Of a stretch of 64,000 nucleotides of DNA, positions 26,576 through 34,722 are shown piece after piece. A program made the position numbers and the translations under genes. The notes below the pieces were generated by a model that did no database searches, was not told where the DNA came from, and worked only from the letters and a program-made list of their open reading frames with translations. The stretch is from NCBI RefSeq assembly GCF_017377655.1, contig NZ_JAFREL010000068.1, positions 1 through 64,000 of the forward strand. Reading direction: 5' to 3'. How positions within the stretch are numbered: position 1 is the stretch's first letter; the number at the start of each line of letters is the position of its first letter. The DNA is from Candidatus Enterococcus ferrettii. GTDB lineage: Bacteria > Bacillota > Bacilli > Lactobacillales > Enterococcaceae.

Positions 26576-27538
26576 TTATTCCTCTGGATTCTTAATAGTT
26601 GCTGGATCAATTCCCAAAGCTTCACACATTTCTTTATTAACGTAGAATTCCAGATTTTCTGATTCCTCTACTGGCATGTCTGCTGGAGTTGCTTCGCCTC
26701 GTAAAATTTTAGCAGCCATTCTTCCCGTTTGTGCCCCTAATTCTTCGTAATTAATCCCAATAGTAGCAATGCCGGCTTCTTTAACATCGTTGATGGCTCC
26801 AGCAACTAAGGGAACCTTTTTCTCTTTCATTACATCCCCAACCAATGTTTTTGCACTAGCAAAGGTATTGTCTGTCGGCAGGTAAATGCCATCAACTTCA
26901 TCCGCAACTGTTTGAGAAACTTGTTGCACATCATTCGTGCTGGTAACTGTGCGAACAACCGGTTCTACCCCAGCTTTTTTCAACGCGTCGATCGCCAAGT
27001 CTGCTTGAATTTTTGAATTGATTTCACCGGAATTGTACATGATTCCCACTTTTTTAGCATCGGGTACAATCGACAACAGTAATTTGATTTGTTTAGCCAC
27101 TGGCGACATATTGGTTGTCCCTGTTACGTTTCCACCAGGTTTGTCGTAACTATTTACCAATTTTGCTTCCTTCAAATCAGTCACACAGGTTACAACAATC
27201 GGAATATCTGTCGTCGCTGTCAACAACGATTGACCAGCGACCGTGGTTACTCCCAACAATAAATCTGGATCTGATTTTACTAATTTTTCACTGATGCTCT
27301 TCAAATTATCCTGGCTGCCTTGGGCATTGTGGTAGTCGATCTTAACAGTTTCGCCATCAATAAAGCCCTCTTCTTTCAAGCCGCGAACAAAGCCCTTGTA
27401 TGAATCATCCAACGATTCATGCTCCACAAATTGCAGTGCCCCGACTGTTTTCATGTCATCTTCAGCTGATTCTCCTTGCCCACATGCACCTAATATCATC
27501 AAACTTAAAATACCAATTCCTGCTAATACTTTTTTCAT
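26576..27538 (-). CDS. ABC transporter substrate-binding lipoprotein (TrpX-like, PF04392 type)
   Basis: Lipoprotein of 320 residues with lipobox LGACGQ after a short signal. The body (TVGALQFVEHESLDDSYKGFVRGLKEEGF, VTGTTNMSPVAKQIKLLLSIVPDAKKVGIMYN) is typical of the ABC_sub_bind family that includes TrpX-type aromatic amino acid receptors. The ATG at 27538 has GGAAGAGG upstream; a longer frame from 27574 is less likely. No permease or ATPase gene adjoins it, so it must share a transporter encoded elsewhere. The leader at 27558-27796 contains a Tyr-rich peptide and a terminator, which points to tyrosine as ligand or signal. Confidence 0.9.
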   Translation of the reverse strand: MKKVLAGIGILSLMILGACGQGESAEDDMKTVGALQFVEHESLDDSYKGFVRGLKEEGFIDGETVKIDYHNAQGSQDNLKSISEKLVKSDPDLLLGVTTVAGQSLLTATTDIPIVVTCVTDLKEAKLVNSYDKPGGNVTGTTNMSPVAKQIKLLLSIVPDAKKVGIMYNSGEINSKIQADLAIDALKKAGVEPVVRTVTSTNDVQQVSQTVADEVDGIYLPTDNTFASAKTLVGDVMKEKKVPLVAGAINDVKEAGIATIGINYEELGAQTGRMAAKILRGEATPADMPVEESENLEFYVNKEMCEALGIDPATIKNPEE

Positions 27539-27557
27539 TATTTCCTCTTCCTTTCGA

Positions 27558-27597
27558 ATAAAAAAATCGTCCACCTAGATAGTCTAAGCGGACGATT
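27558..27597 (-). terminator. Attenuator terminator before the binding-lipoprotein gene
   Basis: Minus-strand stem AATCGTCC (27590-27597) with GGACGATT (27565-27572), extra pairing inside, then seven T. It ends about 20 nt before the coding start, so it decides whether the gene is transcribed. Confidence 0.85.
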
Positions 27598-27684
27598 GGA
27601 AATTACGAAAGAAATCAATAATATTTTCGCACTATTCACAGCCACTTAGAATTACCTACGTGGCTGGTGACGCGTTGAAGCACA

Positions 27685-27753
27685 TTAGCCATCATAGATA
27701 CAAACCTGTCCGTTTGTATCCAGATGAATACAAACGTATCTAATAATAGCTAA
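27685..27753 (-). promoter_or_regulatory. Mutually exclusive RNA hairpins of the Tyr attenuator
   Basis: On the transcript, segment 1 (27726-27735) and segment 3 (27697-27705) can each pair with segment 2 (27712-27721), GGATACAAAC, but not both at once. An outer stem pairs 27746-27753, inside the Ser-Tyr codons of the leader peptide, with 27685-27692 (one G-U pair). A ribosome stalled on the Tyr codons would block the outer stem and segment 1. How this is passed on to the terminator is inference. Confidence 0.6.
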
Positions 27754-27796
27754 CGTAATAGCGGTTATTCAGTTGTGAGAGTTTGTTCTTTGTCAT
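27740..27796 (-). CDS. Tyr-rich leader peptide (18 aa)
   Basis: A good RBS (GGAGG, 9 nt before the ATG) drives the peptide MTKNKLSQLNNRYYVSYY. Four of the last six residues are Tyr, and the stop lies within the hairpin-forming region. This is the layout of classical amino-acid attenuators, where slow decoding of Tyr codons at low tyrosyl-tRNA changes downstream RNA folding. The peptide itself is probably not functional. Confidence 0.75.
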   Translation of the reverse strand: MTKNKLSQLNNRYYVSYY

Positions 27797-27827
27797 GTTA
27801 ATGACCTCCAACCGATGAGTTGAACAT

Positions 27828-27856
27828 AGTATACAACAAGATAAATTAAATGTAAA
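27828..27856 (-). promoter_or_regulatory. Promoter of the attenuated binding-lipoprotein gene
   Basis: TTTACA (27851-27856) and TATACT (27828-27833) on the minus strand are spaced by 17 bases and lead directly to the leader peptide. Confidence 0.75.
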
Positions 27857-28074
27857 TGAGAAAAATGGAATTTGTATTAAACATTTTTTTAGCTAGACCA
27901 ATAAAACTATAAATCCAATCTTACTTTTTCTCTCACTGCAGGTAGACTCCATCAACTTAAATTAAAGAGGATATCCTTGAATTTTATTAGAAAAAATTAC
28001 TTATTCACTACTTTCACTCGGAGTTAAAGGCGTGCTCGCTTCTTTCTAACTAGTAGACCAATTTCCTCCCCAAA

Positions 28075-28112
28075 GAAAAACATCAGAGTCTACTCTAAAC
28101 TAGACTCTGATG
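28075..28112 (-). terminator. Terminator after the CAT-like gene
   Basis: Twelve-bp stem CATCAGAGTCTA with TAGACTCTGATG, loop of eight, followed on the minus strand by five T. Confidence 0.85.
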
Positions 28113-28115
28113 CTA

Positions 28116-28772
28116 TTAATCCAGCCAATCCTCCCCTTGATCCATCAATTCCTGCAGCTGCTCCAAAAATACTTTCAGCTGATAACCATCCATTGCTGCA
28201 TGATGTGCATTAATCGCCAATGGCATGTACCATTCGTCATCCTGCTGAATAAATTTTCCAGCTTCAAAGCTGGGAAAATAATAATCCTTTAGTTGATGAT
28301 GCTGCAAAGAAAAACTATCAAAACTGAACCAAGGGATACAAGAGATCACATACGCATTCTCTGGTGGCGGTCCTTTCTTCGTTAACATGCCACGATCAGT
28401 GCCAAATGTTTGAACATCTGCCAAATAACGCTGATAAAATTCCGAAAAATTGGTCGAATATTCAGTCCATAGCAGGGAAACCGTCTGATCTTCTGGATGA
28501 AACTGCGGATAAACCGGATTGAGATAGTCCCAAAAACCCAAAGTCTCATCCTTTATCGCCAATTTCAATTCCTGCAGTTGACTTATCACGCGACTCACAG
28601 CATACAAATATGCTGGGAAAAATTTAATCTGTTTGTATTTGGCTTGTTGACGCAGTTTAGTAACCCGCAGCTTTACTGTAATTGAGTAGCTGGTAGGAGC
28701 CATTTGCGAATAATAGTAAAAAGATTCCGCTCTAGGCCAATTTTCCATCGATTGTTTATAAAAAGTGGCCAT
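28116..28772 (-). CDS. Chloramphenicol acetyltransferase-like protein (CAT type A fold)
   Basis: CoA-dependent acetyltransferase of 218 residues. The CAT active-site signature is present as HHAAMDGY, with the catalytic His near residue 191, and the C-terminal helix (FLEQLQELMDQ) is typical. The N-terminal part (YYYSQMAPTSYSITVKLRVTKL) matches the CAT trimer interface. Start at 28772 (AGGAG 7 nt upstream). It overlaps the upstream XRE gene by 17 nt, so the two are cotranscribed. Chromosomal CAT-like proteins often lack strong chloramphenicol activity, so resistance is not assured. Confidence 0.87.
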   Translation of the reverse strand: MATFYKQSMENWPRAESFYYYSQMAPTSYSITVKLRVTKLRQQAKYKQIKFFPAYLYAVSRVISQLQELKLAIKDETLGFWDYLNPVYPQFHPEDQTVSLLWTEYSTNFSEFYQRYLADVQTFGTDRGMLTKKGPPPENAYVISCIPWFSFDSFSLQHHQLKDYYFPSFEAGKFIQQDDEWYMPLAINAHHAAMDGYQLKVFLEQLQELMDQGEDWLD

Positions 28773-29358
28773 TGGTTTGCTCCTTTTTGAATAATCCATG
28801 CTTAGTACAATAAAAATACATGGTCGCATGACACATTCGCGGCAGTCGAACTGCTGGTTCCTGTTCGGGATACAGCTTTTTCAACTGAATTTGATCGCCA
28901 GAGACTAGCGCCAGAAAGGACAACGAGTGCTCCTTTTTCATTTCATGGGCAAAGGTAGCATACCAGTCAGCTTCAACTTCTGTTACCTTTACCTGATGCT
29001 CCCCTTGTTCTGCCTGAGGCAACAAGGGACCTAAATGTCTTCCACAACAAGTCATTTCAGTTTTCCCAAATGAAAAGTTGATGGTCTGGCAGGTCGAACA
29101 GACAAAAAAACTGACCTTAGCTATATTCCCGTTATTCAGTTGATTTTGAGTTAATTCCCCTGCCAGCAGTTGATTGGTTTCTACTTGAAACAGCTGAGAA
29201 AGCTCCGTTACCAGTGATACATCGGGGTAACCTCGCCCCCGCTCCCACTTGGAAACCGTCCGATCACTAATCATTAGGGCTTCGGCTAATTCTTTTTGTG
29301 TCCAGCCGCGTTCATTCCGTAAATTGCGAATTAATCGGCCAGTTTGTATACTATCCAT
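28756..29358 (-). CDS. XRE-family regulator with C-terminal zinc-ribbon-like domain
   Basis: A 200-residue protein. Residues 1-65 form a HTH_3 DNA-binding domain (GWTQKELAEALMISDRTVSKWERGRGYPD). A second part (about 82-105) has CSTC and TCC motifs (VCSTCQTINFSFGKTEMTCC) that look like a metal-binding ribbon, then an alpha/beta region ending MCHATMYFYCTKHGLF. It probably regulates the CAT-like gene it overlaps, in response to an unknown ligand or metal. The start at 29358 has an AGAGGTGA RBS. Confidence 0.85.
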   Translation of the reverse strand: MDSIQTGRLIRNLRNERGWTQKELAEALMISDRTVSKWERGRGYPDVSLVTELSQLFQVETNQLLAGELTQNQLNNGNIAKVSFFVCSTCQTINFSFGKTEMTCCGRHLGPLLPQAEQGEHQVKVTEVEADWYATFAHEMKKEHSLSFLALVSGDQIQLKKLYPEQEPAVRLPRMCHATMYFYCTKHGLFKKEQTNGHFL

Positions 29359-29424
29359 CTTCTCACCTCTTACCTTAAGATTACGTGATTCCCACCAGCA
29401 AAACAACCAACGGAACGTAGAGTT

Positions 29425-30249
29425 TTACTGCTTACTGACCACAAAGCAGGCGGTATCGGAATTATCCTCCCACGCCTCACCGGCAATATTTTTATAAAGC
29501 TTGACTTGGGTAAAGCCTCCTCGCTTCAACTCCTCTGTCATTTCTTTCGGCGTAAAGACCGTCTCCCAAATATAAAAAGTCTTTTGCTCTTCTTCATTCA
29601 ACAAATGATGGGCTGCTAAATAGGTTGAACCATAATTTTCCGTCCGTTCCAAATGCAGACAGGGTTCTTGGCTCCAAAAACTATTTTCTTCCATTTGCCA
29701 GGTTTGAGTTGGCTTAAAATCTTGATAACGAACAGGCGTAAACACATCAAAAACCAGTCGACCATCAGGCTTCAGCGCCTGATAAGCCCTTTCTAAAATA
29801 ATTCGACGATTCTTATGGGACAAAACACCTAAATCACAATAAATCATAAAGATCAGATCGTAGGATTCCTCCTGCCAATCAGTTTTAGTATAGTCTCCCT
29901 GAATATAACGAATCGGCAGGTTCTTCTCCTCAGCAGATCGTCGGGCATAGTCAATACTATTCTGGGAAAAATCAATCCCAGTCACTTGATAGCCAGCTCG
30001 TGAAAACTTCTCAGCATAGATTCCCGGACCGCAGCCTAAATCCAATACTTTTGGATAGTCTTCTGGTGGAAATTTTTCTGTCAGCCAAGCCACCGATTTT
30101 TCAACAAAATATTTGTTGCGAGTGGCTCCGTCTTCCTGATCATTTAAATGAGCAGCCAGCATGTGGTTAGCTACATAAGGATCGAGCCAAATATTCTCAC
30201 TGCTTTTCGTGAACAAAGGGATGTCTTGTCTTAATTTATTTAGATTCAT
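29425..30249 (-). CDS. Class I SAM-dependent methyltransferase
   Basis: Cytoplasmic methyltransferase of 274 residues. Motif I is VLDLGCGPGIYAEKFS (about residues 74-89), followed by the acidic strand VTGIDFS and motif II/III around DLIFMIYCDLGVL. The substrate is unknown; small-molecule O- or N-methylation is typical of such family members. The ATG at 30249 has AGGAG 9 nt upstream. A large palindrome lies in its 5' region. It is 66 nt upstream of the XRE gene on the same strand. Confidence 0.88.
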   Translation of the reverse strand: MNLNKLRQDIPLFTKSSENIWLDPYVANHMLAAHLNDQEDGATRNKYFVEKSVAWLTEKFPPEDYPKVLDLGCGPGIYAEKFSRAGYQVTGIDFSQNSIDYARRSAEEKNLPIRYIQGDYTKTDWQEESYDLIFMIYCDLGVLSHKNRRIILERAYQALKPDGRLVFDVFTPVRYQDFKPTQTWQMEENSFWSQEPCLHLERTENYGSTYLAAHHLLNEEEQKTFYIWETVFTPKEMTEELKRGGFTQVKLYKNIAGEAWEDNSDTACFVVSKQ

Positions 30250-30288
30250 TATTAAATTCTCCTTTTTGGTAGTTGATCGTTGATTGGT

Positions 30289-30437
30289 TTTAGATATACA
30301 AAAATAGCAACGCAAAAAAACATGAAAAAGCCAACATCTAAACACAACAAATAAACTGATTTCACCATGAAATTTTTTCAGTTTATTTGTCTTAGATGGC
30401 TTTTCCACGTTTCACTAGCTTACTTTATTTGTAATGC
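30289..30437. repeat. Long imperfect palindrome (about 70-bp arms)
   Basis: The arm at about 30289-30360, read on the minus strand, matches the plus-strand arm at about 30377-30437. The core match is TCAGTTTATTTGT, followed by TTAGATG and GCTTTT, with decay outward. On the minus-strand transcript it would form a long hairpin ending GGCTTTTTCATGTTTTTTT, within the leader of the methyltransferase gene. It could be a MITE-like remnant, an attenuator or both. Confidence 0.6.
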
Positions 30438-30587
30438 TTAGTGCGCCGGACTACATGCACTTCCTTCAATCAACGATCACTATAAGTTTAGCAGAGCCAT
30501 TCAGCATGTGCAAGCCTAGTTTTTGTCAGCTAATTTTTCGACATTTCTTTCAAAACGTAGTAAACTACCTCCAAGGAAGTGAACGGA

Positions 30588-30899
30588 ATGTCATTAACGC
30601 AACAACAAAAATTGGATACTATTTTAGAATTCCAAGAAAATATGTCTTTGGCAAATCTGACAATTGAAGCAGTTGCTGAAGACTTTCAAGTAGCACCAGA
30701 AAAAATTACCCGCATTCTTCAGCTTCAACAAAATTCCATTGAAGATCCATGGATTCTAAAAGAGTACCTAGCCAAAAAGGTTGAAGAAGCTGGACAAGTT
30801 CCTGTACCTTTCACCGCTTTGGTCGGTGACTACCATCAATATTGGTTCTTAAATACTCGAAAAATTGATAAAATGAAGCTAAGCCGCGGAAACGCTTAA
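30588..30899 (+). CDS. DUF2316 family protein
   Basis: Small cytoplasmic protein of 103 residues. The pattern MSLTQQQKLDTILEFQENMSL-type start, a helix-turn-helix-like middle (TIEAVAEDFQVAPEKITRIL) and the C-terminal PFTALVGDYHQYWFLNTRKID fit the DUF2316 family as I remember it. Function unknown; the middle may bind DNA. ATG at 30588 with AAGGA 10 nt upstream. Confidence 0.82.
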   Translation: MSLTQQQKLDTILEFQENMSLANLTIEAVAEDFQVAPEKITRILQLQQNSIEDPWILKEYLAKKVEEAGQVPVPFTALVGDYHQYWFLNTRKIDKMKLSRGNA

Positions 30900-30902
30900 A
30901 CA

Positions 30903-30942
30903 AAAAAACTTCTCTGACCACTCAGGTTAGAGAAGTTTTTTA
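30903..30942. terminator. Bidirectional terminator between DUF2316 and DJ-1 genes
   Basis: Stem AACTTCTCTGACC with GGTTAGAGAAGTT (one mismatch), with T-run after it on the plus strand and A-run before it (T-run on the minus strand). It serves both convergent genes. Confidence 0.85.
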
Positions 30943-30957
30943 TCCTTGCAGTTTCAC

Positions 30958-31542
30958 CTAAAAGCCCATTCGCCTCTTTACCTGTTGAACATTTTCTTGA
31001 TTTGTTAATTGTTCAAGCAGCCAAAACGCTACTTCCAAAGCTGTTGCTGGCGAAGAAGAAGTAACAATATTTCCCTCTTGAACAATGGACTGACCATGCT
31101 GCACCTCTACCCCAAAAGCTGCCAGCTGATCTTGCCGAGGATTGCCGGGATAAGTATAAGTTGTCGCTTTTTTACCAGATAAAACACCACTTTTGGCTAC
31201 ACTTAAGGCGGCCACACAGATTGAAGCGATCGGTTTACCCGCTCCTGCAAAATATCTAATTACAGTCAGAAATCGTTCATTGAACGCATCTGTGTAAAAT
31301 CCTGCTTCTTCAAAACCGCCAGGAATTGCCAAAGCATCGTAAGAGTCCAGTTGGATTTCATCTAACAGAACATCGGGAATCCATTTCGGCCCCCAAGTAC
31401 AAGTCAGTTCTGAGTGAAGACCTCCCGATACCAGTTCAGTCGATCGATCACCTTCATACAAATTCCAGCCTAGAACATCTGTGAAAACACTTGCTTCATA
31501 CGCTTCAAACCCATTCGCTAATAGCAATAATGTTTTTGTCAT
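30958..31542 (-). CDS. DJ-1/PfpI family protein
   Basis: Class I glutamine amidotransferase-like fold of 194 residues, with the nucleophile elbow ASICVAALS placing C109 at the active site, and an acidic residue near the N-terminus (FEAYE) as in DJ-1 proteins. Members are chaperones, glyoxalases or oxidative-stress proteins; the precise role is not determinable here. It is divergent from an Lrp-type regulator that may control it. Confidence 0.88.
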   Translation of the reverse strand: MTKTLLLLANGFEAYEASVFTDVLGWNLYEGDRSTELVSGGLHSELTCTWGPKWIPDVLLDEIQLDSYDALAIPGGFEEAGFYTDAFNERFLTVIRYFAGAGKPIASICVAALSVAKSGVLSGKKATTYTYPGNPRQDQLAAFGVEVQHGQSIVQEGNIVTSSSPATALEVAFWLLEQLTNQENVQQVKRRMGF

Positions 31543-31685
31543 TTTTCATTCCTGCCTTTCTTTCCCTCTGTTAATAGCATATAATGAAAAAATACTTGCT
31601 TCCATGTACAAAACAAGGTATTAGGGGTGTTTCGCCTTATTTATTAAGGTAAAAGAGCCTTTTCACCTTAATAAAGGAGGTTTCT

Positions 31686-32114
31686 ATGGATCAAACTGAT
31701 TGGAAGATTCTTGACCTGCTGGCAGAAAATGCCCGCATGCCGATAAAAGAGCTTTCTAAGAGGGTCGCCTTAAGTAATCCCTCAGTAAAGGAAAGAATTT
31801 TAAAACTAGAAGAACAAGGTATCATCGAGGGCTACACTACCAAAATCAACTATCAAAAGCTGGGGAAGAAGATTGACGTCTTTATTCTGATGGAAACCAT
31901 TAATTGCCAAGCCTTTCGTGAGTTTTGCTGGAGTCATCCTGATGTTATCGAATGCCATCGCATTGCTGGAAAATACAGTTATTTAGTTAAGTTTGCGACA
32001 GACTCGATGGCTTCATTAGAGACTTTTATTGATCAAACCCTCAAGTATGGCCATCCTTCGACACAAATCGTTTTTTCCTCTCATTACAATGAAAAAATGT
32101 TCAAAGCTCCTTAA
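31686..32114 (+). CDS. Lrp/AsnC family transcriptional regulator
   Basis: Regulator of 142 residues. N-terminal HTH (residues 1-60, MPIKELSKRVALSNPSVKERILKLEEQGIIEGY) precedes an RAM/ActD ligand-binding domain. Strong RBS (AAAGGAGG). Divergent from the DJ-1/PfpI gene across a 143-nt control region. Its stop overlaps the stop of the convergent membrane-protein gene by 4 nt. Confidence 0.93.
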   Translation: MDQTDWKILDLLAENARMPIKELSKRVALSNPSVKERILKLEEQGIIEGYTTKINYQKLGKKIDVFILMETINCQAFREFCWSHPDVIECHRIAGKYSYLVKFATDSMASLETFIDQTLKYGHPSTQIVFSSHYNEKMFKAP

Positions 32115-32137
32115 TTAGAAGCTTTGAACATTTTTTT
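32097..32137. terminator. Terminator embedded in overlapping convergent gene ends
   Basis: ATGTTCAAAGCT (32097-32108) pairs with AGCTTTGAACAT (32120-32131), followed by seven T on the plus strand. The stem uses the last codons of lrp and of the opposing membrane-protein gene. Confidence 0.8.
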
Positions 32138-33796
32138 GAGCCTTGTCTTTTTCACTACATAATAAACCGGACAAAGTAGCCAAAACAGTATGGCAAGCCA
32201 AATACCCGCATCTACGTAAAACGGTGGATTGAACCACAGACGTACCTTGTTTACTCCGCTTTTTGCCTGAACAGTAGGCGTGCCAATCTCAGATAACGCC
32301 GGCGAAACTTTTTTACCATTTACCGCTATTCCCGAACCATGATACAGAACAATTGGCAATTGCGTTTGTCCTGCTTTCGACTGTGTCCATTTAACAATTA
32401 AAGAATTGCCAGCCACGATCTTTTGAAAATCCGGATTGGGATCAACCACTTTTTGTTTGTATAAATTGTAATTGTTGCGGCCAGTTTCTTCATAAACCGG
32501 CAAGTAGTCCGGTGTCCCTTTTTGCAAAAGTTCTAAACTCTTCTTCAAGTCACGACTGTAGAAGGAGTCACGAACCTGCTGGTCATCTCCATAAACATAC
32601 GTATGAATTCCTTCTTTATTAGTGTAACGATCAGTGTGCCAGCGCTGCAAAGTCTGATTCGTGGTATACAAAATCTGCACCGCACCAATCACAACCACCA
32701 GCATCGGAATTATCTGCTTCAAACGCTTGGGCCAATTGGTTGTACTGTAGACCTGAGCCGTGAAAAAAACAAACAAGACAGTAAAAGGTGCAAAGAAACG
32801 AAACGGAAACTGAATTAACGACACAAACGGAACCTGCTTCTGCACCCATGTTGTCCAAGGCAGCAAATCACTGGATAAAATCAAGAAAATCAGCGATAAA
32901 GCACCCGTCAAATGAATTAATGGCGTCATCTTCTTGCGATTTACTAGATAGATTGCCAGCATTGCGCCCATTAATGGCACAAAGGTATAAGGATAAAACA
33001 GCCAATAATCACTACCGCTGTCCACCGCAAAATTTGACATTTGCTGGTTTACAAAAGGACTAATCAGCTGATTGTTGGTGTATAGATAGAAAAGCGACCC
33101 CCACAGATTCGCCGTTAGCCCTAAAAACAGCAACACCGCCAAACTGACGTCCTTCATCAGCTTCATTTTCTGCTCACTGCGAATAAAAGTATAAACAAAA
33201 TAGAAGGCATAAATCCCTGCCAGCAGCAAGCTAGAAAATAAATGAATTTGCGTCATCAACGCCATCAGAATTGCCAGCTTCACCACTGGAATCCGGCCTT
33301 TTTCCACCATATCCAATAACGGTAACAGACACAGCGGCAAAACCGCCGTTCCCCAGCTGGTAAATCCCTGACGCTGAATCCAGTATTGAATCGAAAATGT
33401 CGTCATAAAGAAAATTGCCGCTGAAAACGCCAAACTCTTGGAAATCCCGGCTCGCTTCAGCAAACAATACATTGAACTACCTGATATCAAATAAATCAAA
33501 AAATTTGCCAGCACCTGATACCTAAACCAACTGCCGCCGATCAGGACTAACAAACCATTTAGATAAGCCCACAGCGGACCGTAAAGAGCATTGACAATTC
33601 GTCCCGACTGCTGAAAACCATAAAGAGTAATAAAATATTCAAAATTTCCGTTTTTAATTTGCATCGCTGTATCATAAAAGCGATTGAAGTGAAAAACTGC
33701 ATCCGAACCAACGATCATATCGCGGGTAATCAGGTTAGGCAAAATAAATAAAACCGCCATCAAGGGAATGACCCAGTACGGATAGTTTTTTTTCAT
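32111..33796 (-). CDS. Large polytopic membrane protein, GT-C/YfhO-like
   Basis: Membrane protein of 561 residues with roughly eleven or twelve transmembrane segments in the first 420 residues. A largely extracellular C-terminal domain (about 430-535) precedes a last membrane helix and a basic tail. The loop after the first helix carries a charged segment (GSDAVFHFNRFYDTAMQ), as found in lipid-linked sugar transferases of the GT-C/YfhO class. It is probably involved in decoration of cell-envelope glycopolymers. ATG at 33796 with GAGGAG 9 nt upstream. Monocistronic. Confidence 0.75.
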   Translation of the reverse strand: MKKNYPYWVIPLMAVLFILPNLITRDMIVGSDAVFHFNRFYDTAMQIKNGNFEYFITLYGFQQSGRIVNALYGPLWAYLNGLLVLIGGSWFRYQVLANFLIYLISGSSMYCLLKRAGISKSLAFSAAIFFMTTFSIQYWIQRQGFTSWGTAVLPLCLLPLLDMVEKGRIPVVKLAILMALMTQIHLFSSLLLAGIYAFYFVYTFIRSEQKMKLMKDVSLAVLLFLGLTANLWGSLFYLYTNNQLISPFVNQQMSNFAVDSGSDYWLFYPYTFVPLMGAMLAIYLVNRKKMTPLIHLTGALSLIFLILSSDLLPWTTWVQKQVPFVSLIQFPFRFFAPFTVLFVFFTAQVYSTTNWPKRLKQIIPMLVVVIGAVQILYTTNQTLQRWHTDRYTNKEGIHTYVYGDDQQVRDSFYSRDLKKSLELLQKGTPDYLPVYEETGRNNYNLYKQKVVDPNPDFQKIVAGNSLIVKWTQSKAGQTQLPIVLYHGSGIAVNGKKVSPALSEIGTPTVQAKSGVNKVRLWFNPPFYVDAGIWLAILFWLLCPVYYVVKKTRLKKMFKASN

Positions 33797-34128
33797 GAAA
33801 ACCAACTCCTCGTTTTTCATTATATGTCACACCTATGTGATTCATGTAATAAGAAGACTCGGTTCAAGAAGCTTTATTAGCAATTTTTCTTTTTTCTTTA
33901 ATGATTTATGCCGATAAACACCCTCAATAAGTACGATTGAGGGTGTTCAAAAATAGTTTTTGAGAAGCTATGTTCTGAATAATTAAAGAAAATCATCTTA
34001 ATATAGTTAGCACAAAGTTCTACAGTTTATTCTACCGTTTTGATATCAGACAGAAAATCCACTAAGTTAAAGCTTGATAACAGACTCACAATTGACGGAT
34101 TGCCAAAACCAAATAGATTCATTAACAA
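33797..34128. other. Intergenic with a 12-bp hairpin
   Basis: AACACCCTCAAT (33917-33928) pairs perfectly with ATTGAGGGTGTT (33936-33947); a weak T-run follows on the minus strand, so it probably ends the zinc-ribbon operon. No coding frame is seen. Confidence 0.55.
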
Positions 34129-34722
34129 TCAGTAATGACTTTTATCAGTAATCATCAGTGTCTCTTTATCGTAAGTAACAGTAACAGAGTGGGGCTCGTA
34201 ATCGCCATCACTGGTTTTACTCCAAGTAGCCATTGATCTTGGCGGCATACCATAGGATTCTTTTTCCCAGCTAGTAACAGTATCGGGCTTGCCTACCAAC
34301 CTTTCTAATTCTTCATAACTTGAACCATTTTCAAAAGAATACTTTTCACTGTCAGCATCGTAATTCTCGGTAGCTACTTTTACAGAATCATAGATGTTTT
34401 GTGTCCAAGCTTCAGGGAACTCCCCTTTTGTAGAAGGATCTTCGACACCTGGCTCGATTGGCTGATAGGGGATTACACTCTCAGTATTGCTACTAAACAC
34501 TGAATAACTCAATAGTCCGACCAGCATAATAATAATCGGAATTGCCGCACTGACATGTATCAAGTTTTTTTTCTTTTTAACTGTAGGCAACTCATCAACT
34601 TGACTGACGGTGCTCTTTTTTTTCGTGTTCAAATAAATTGTGCCGCAATATTCGCACTTCCAGCCATTTTTTACTTGGTGGAATTGAGTACTGCCACAGT
34701 TCATACATTCTTTATTTTTCAT
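34129..34722 (-). CDS. Zinc-ribbon membrane protein with extracellular C-terminal domain (second of pair)
   Basis: A 197-residue protein. Residues 1-30 hold a zinc ribbon (CMNCGSTQFHQVKNGWKCEYCGT), then a basic linker and one membrane helix (about 55-80), then an acidic stretch and an extracellular domain (about 120-197). That domain is of the kind that starts LVGKPDTV and ends in strands ATWSK, HSVTVTYD, reminiscent of the SmpA/OmlA or BLIP-like fold. The start at 34722 overlaps the previous gene by 11 nt. The family is not named for certain. Confidence 0.7.
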   Translation of the reverse strand: MKNKECMNCGSTQFHQVKNGWKCEYCGTIYLNTKKKSTVSQVDELPTVKKKKNLIHVSAAIPIIIMLVGLLSYSVFSSNTESVIPYQPIEPGVEDPSTKGEFPEAWTQNIYDSVKVATENYDADSEKYSFENGSSYEELERLVGKPDTVTSWEKESYGMPPRSMATWSKTSDGDYEPHSVTVTYDKETLMITDKSHY

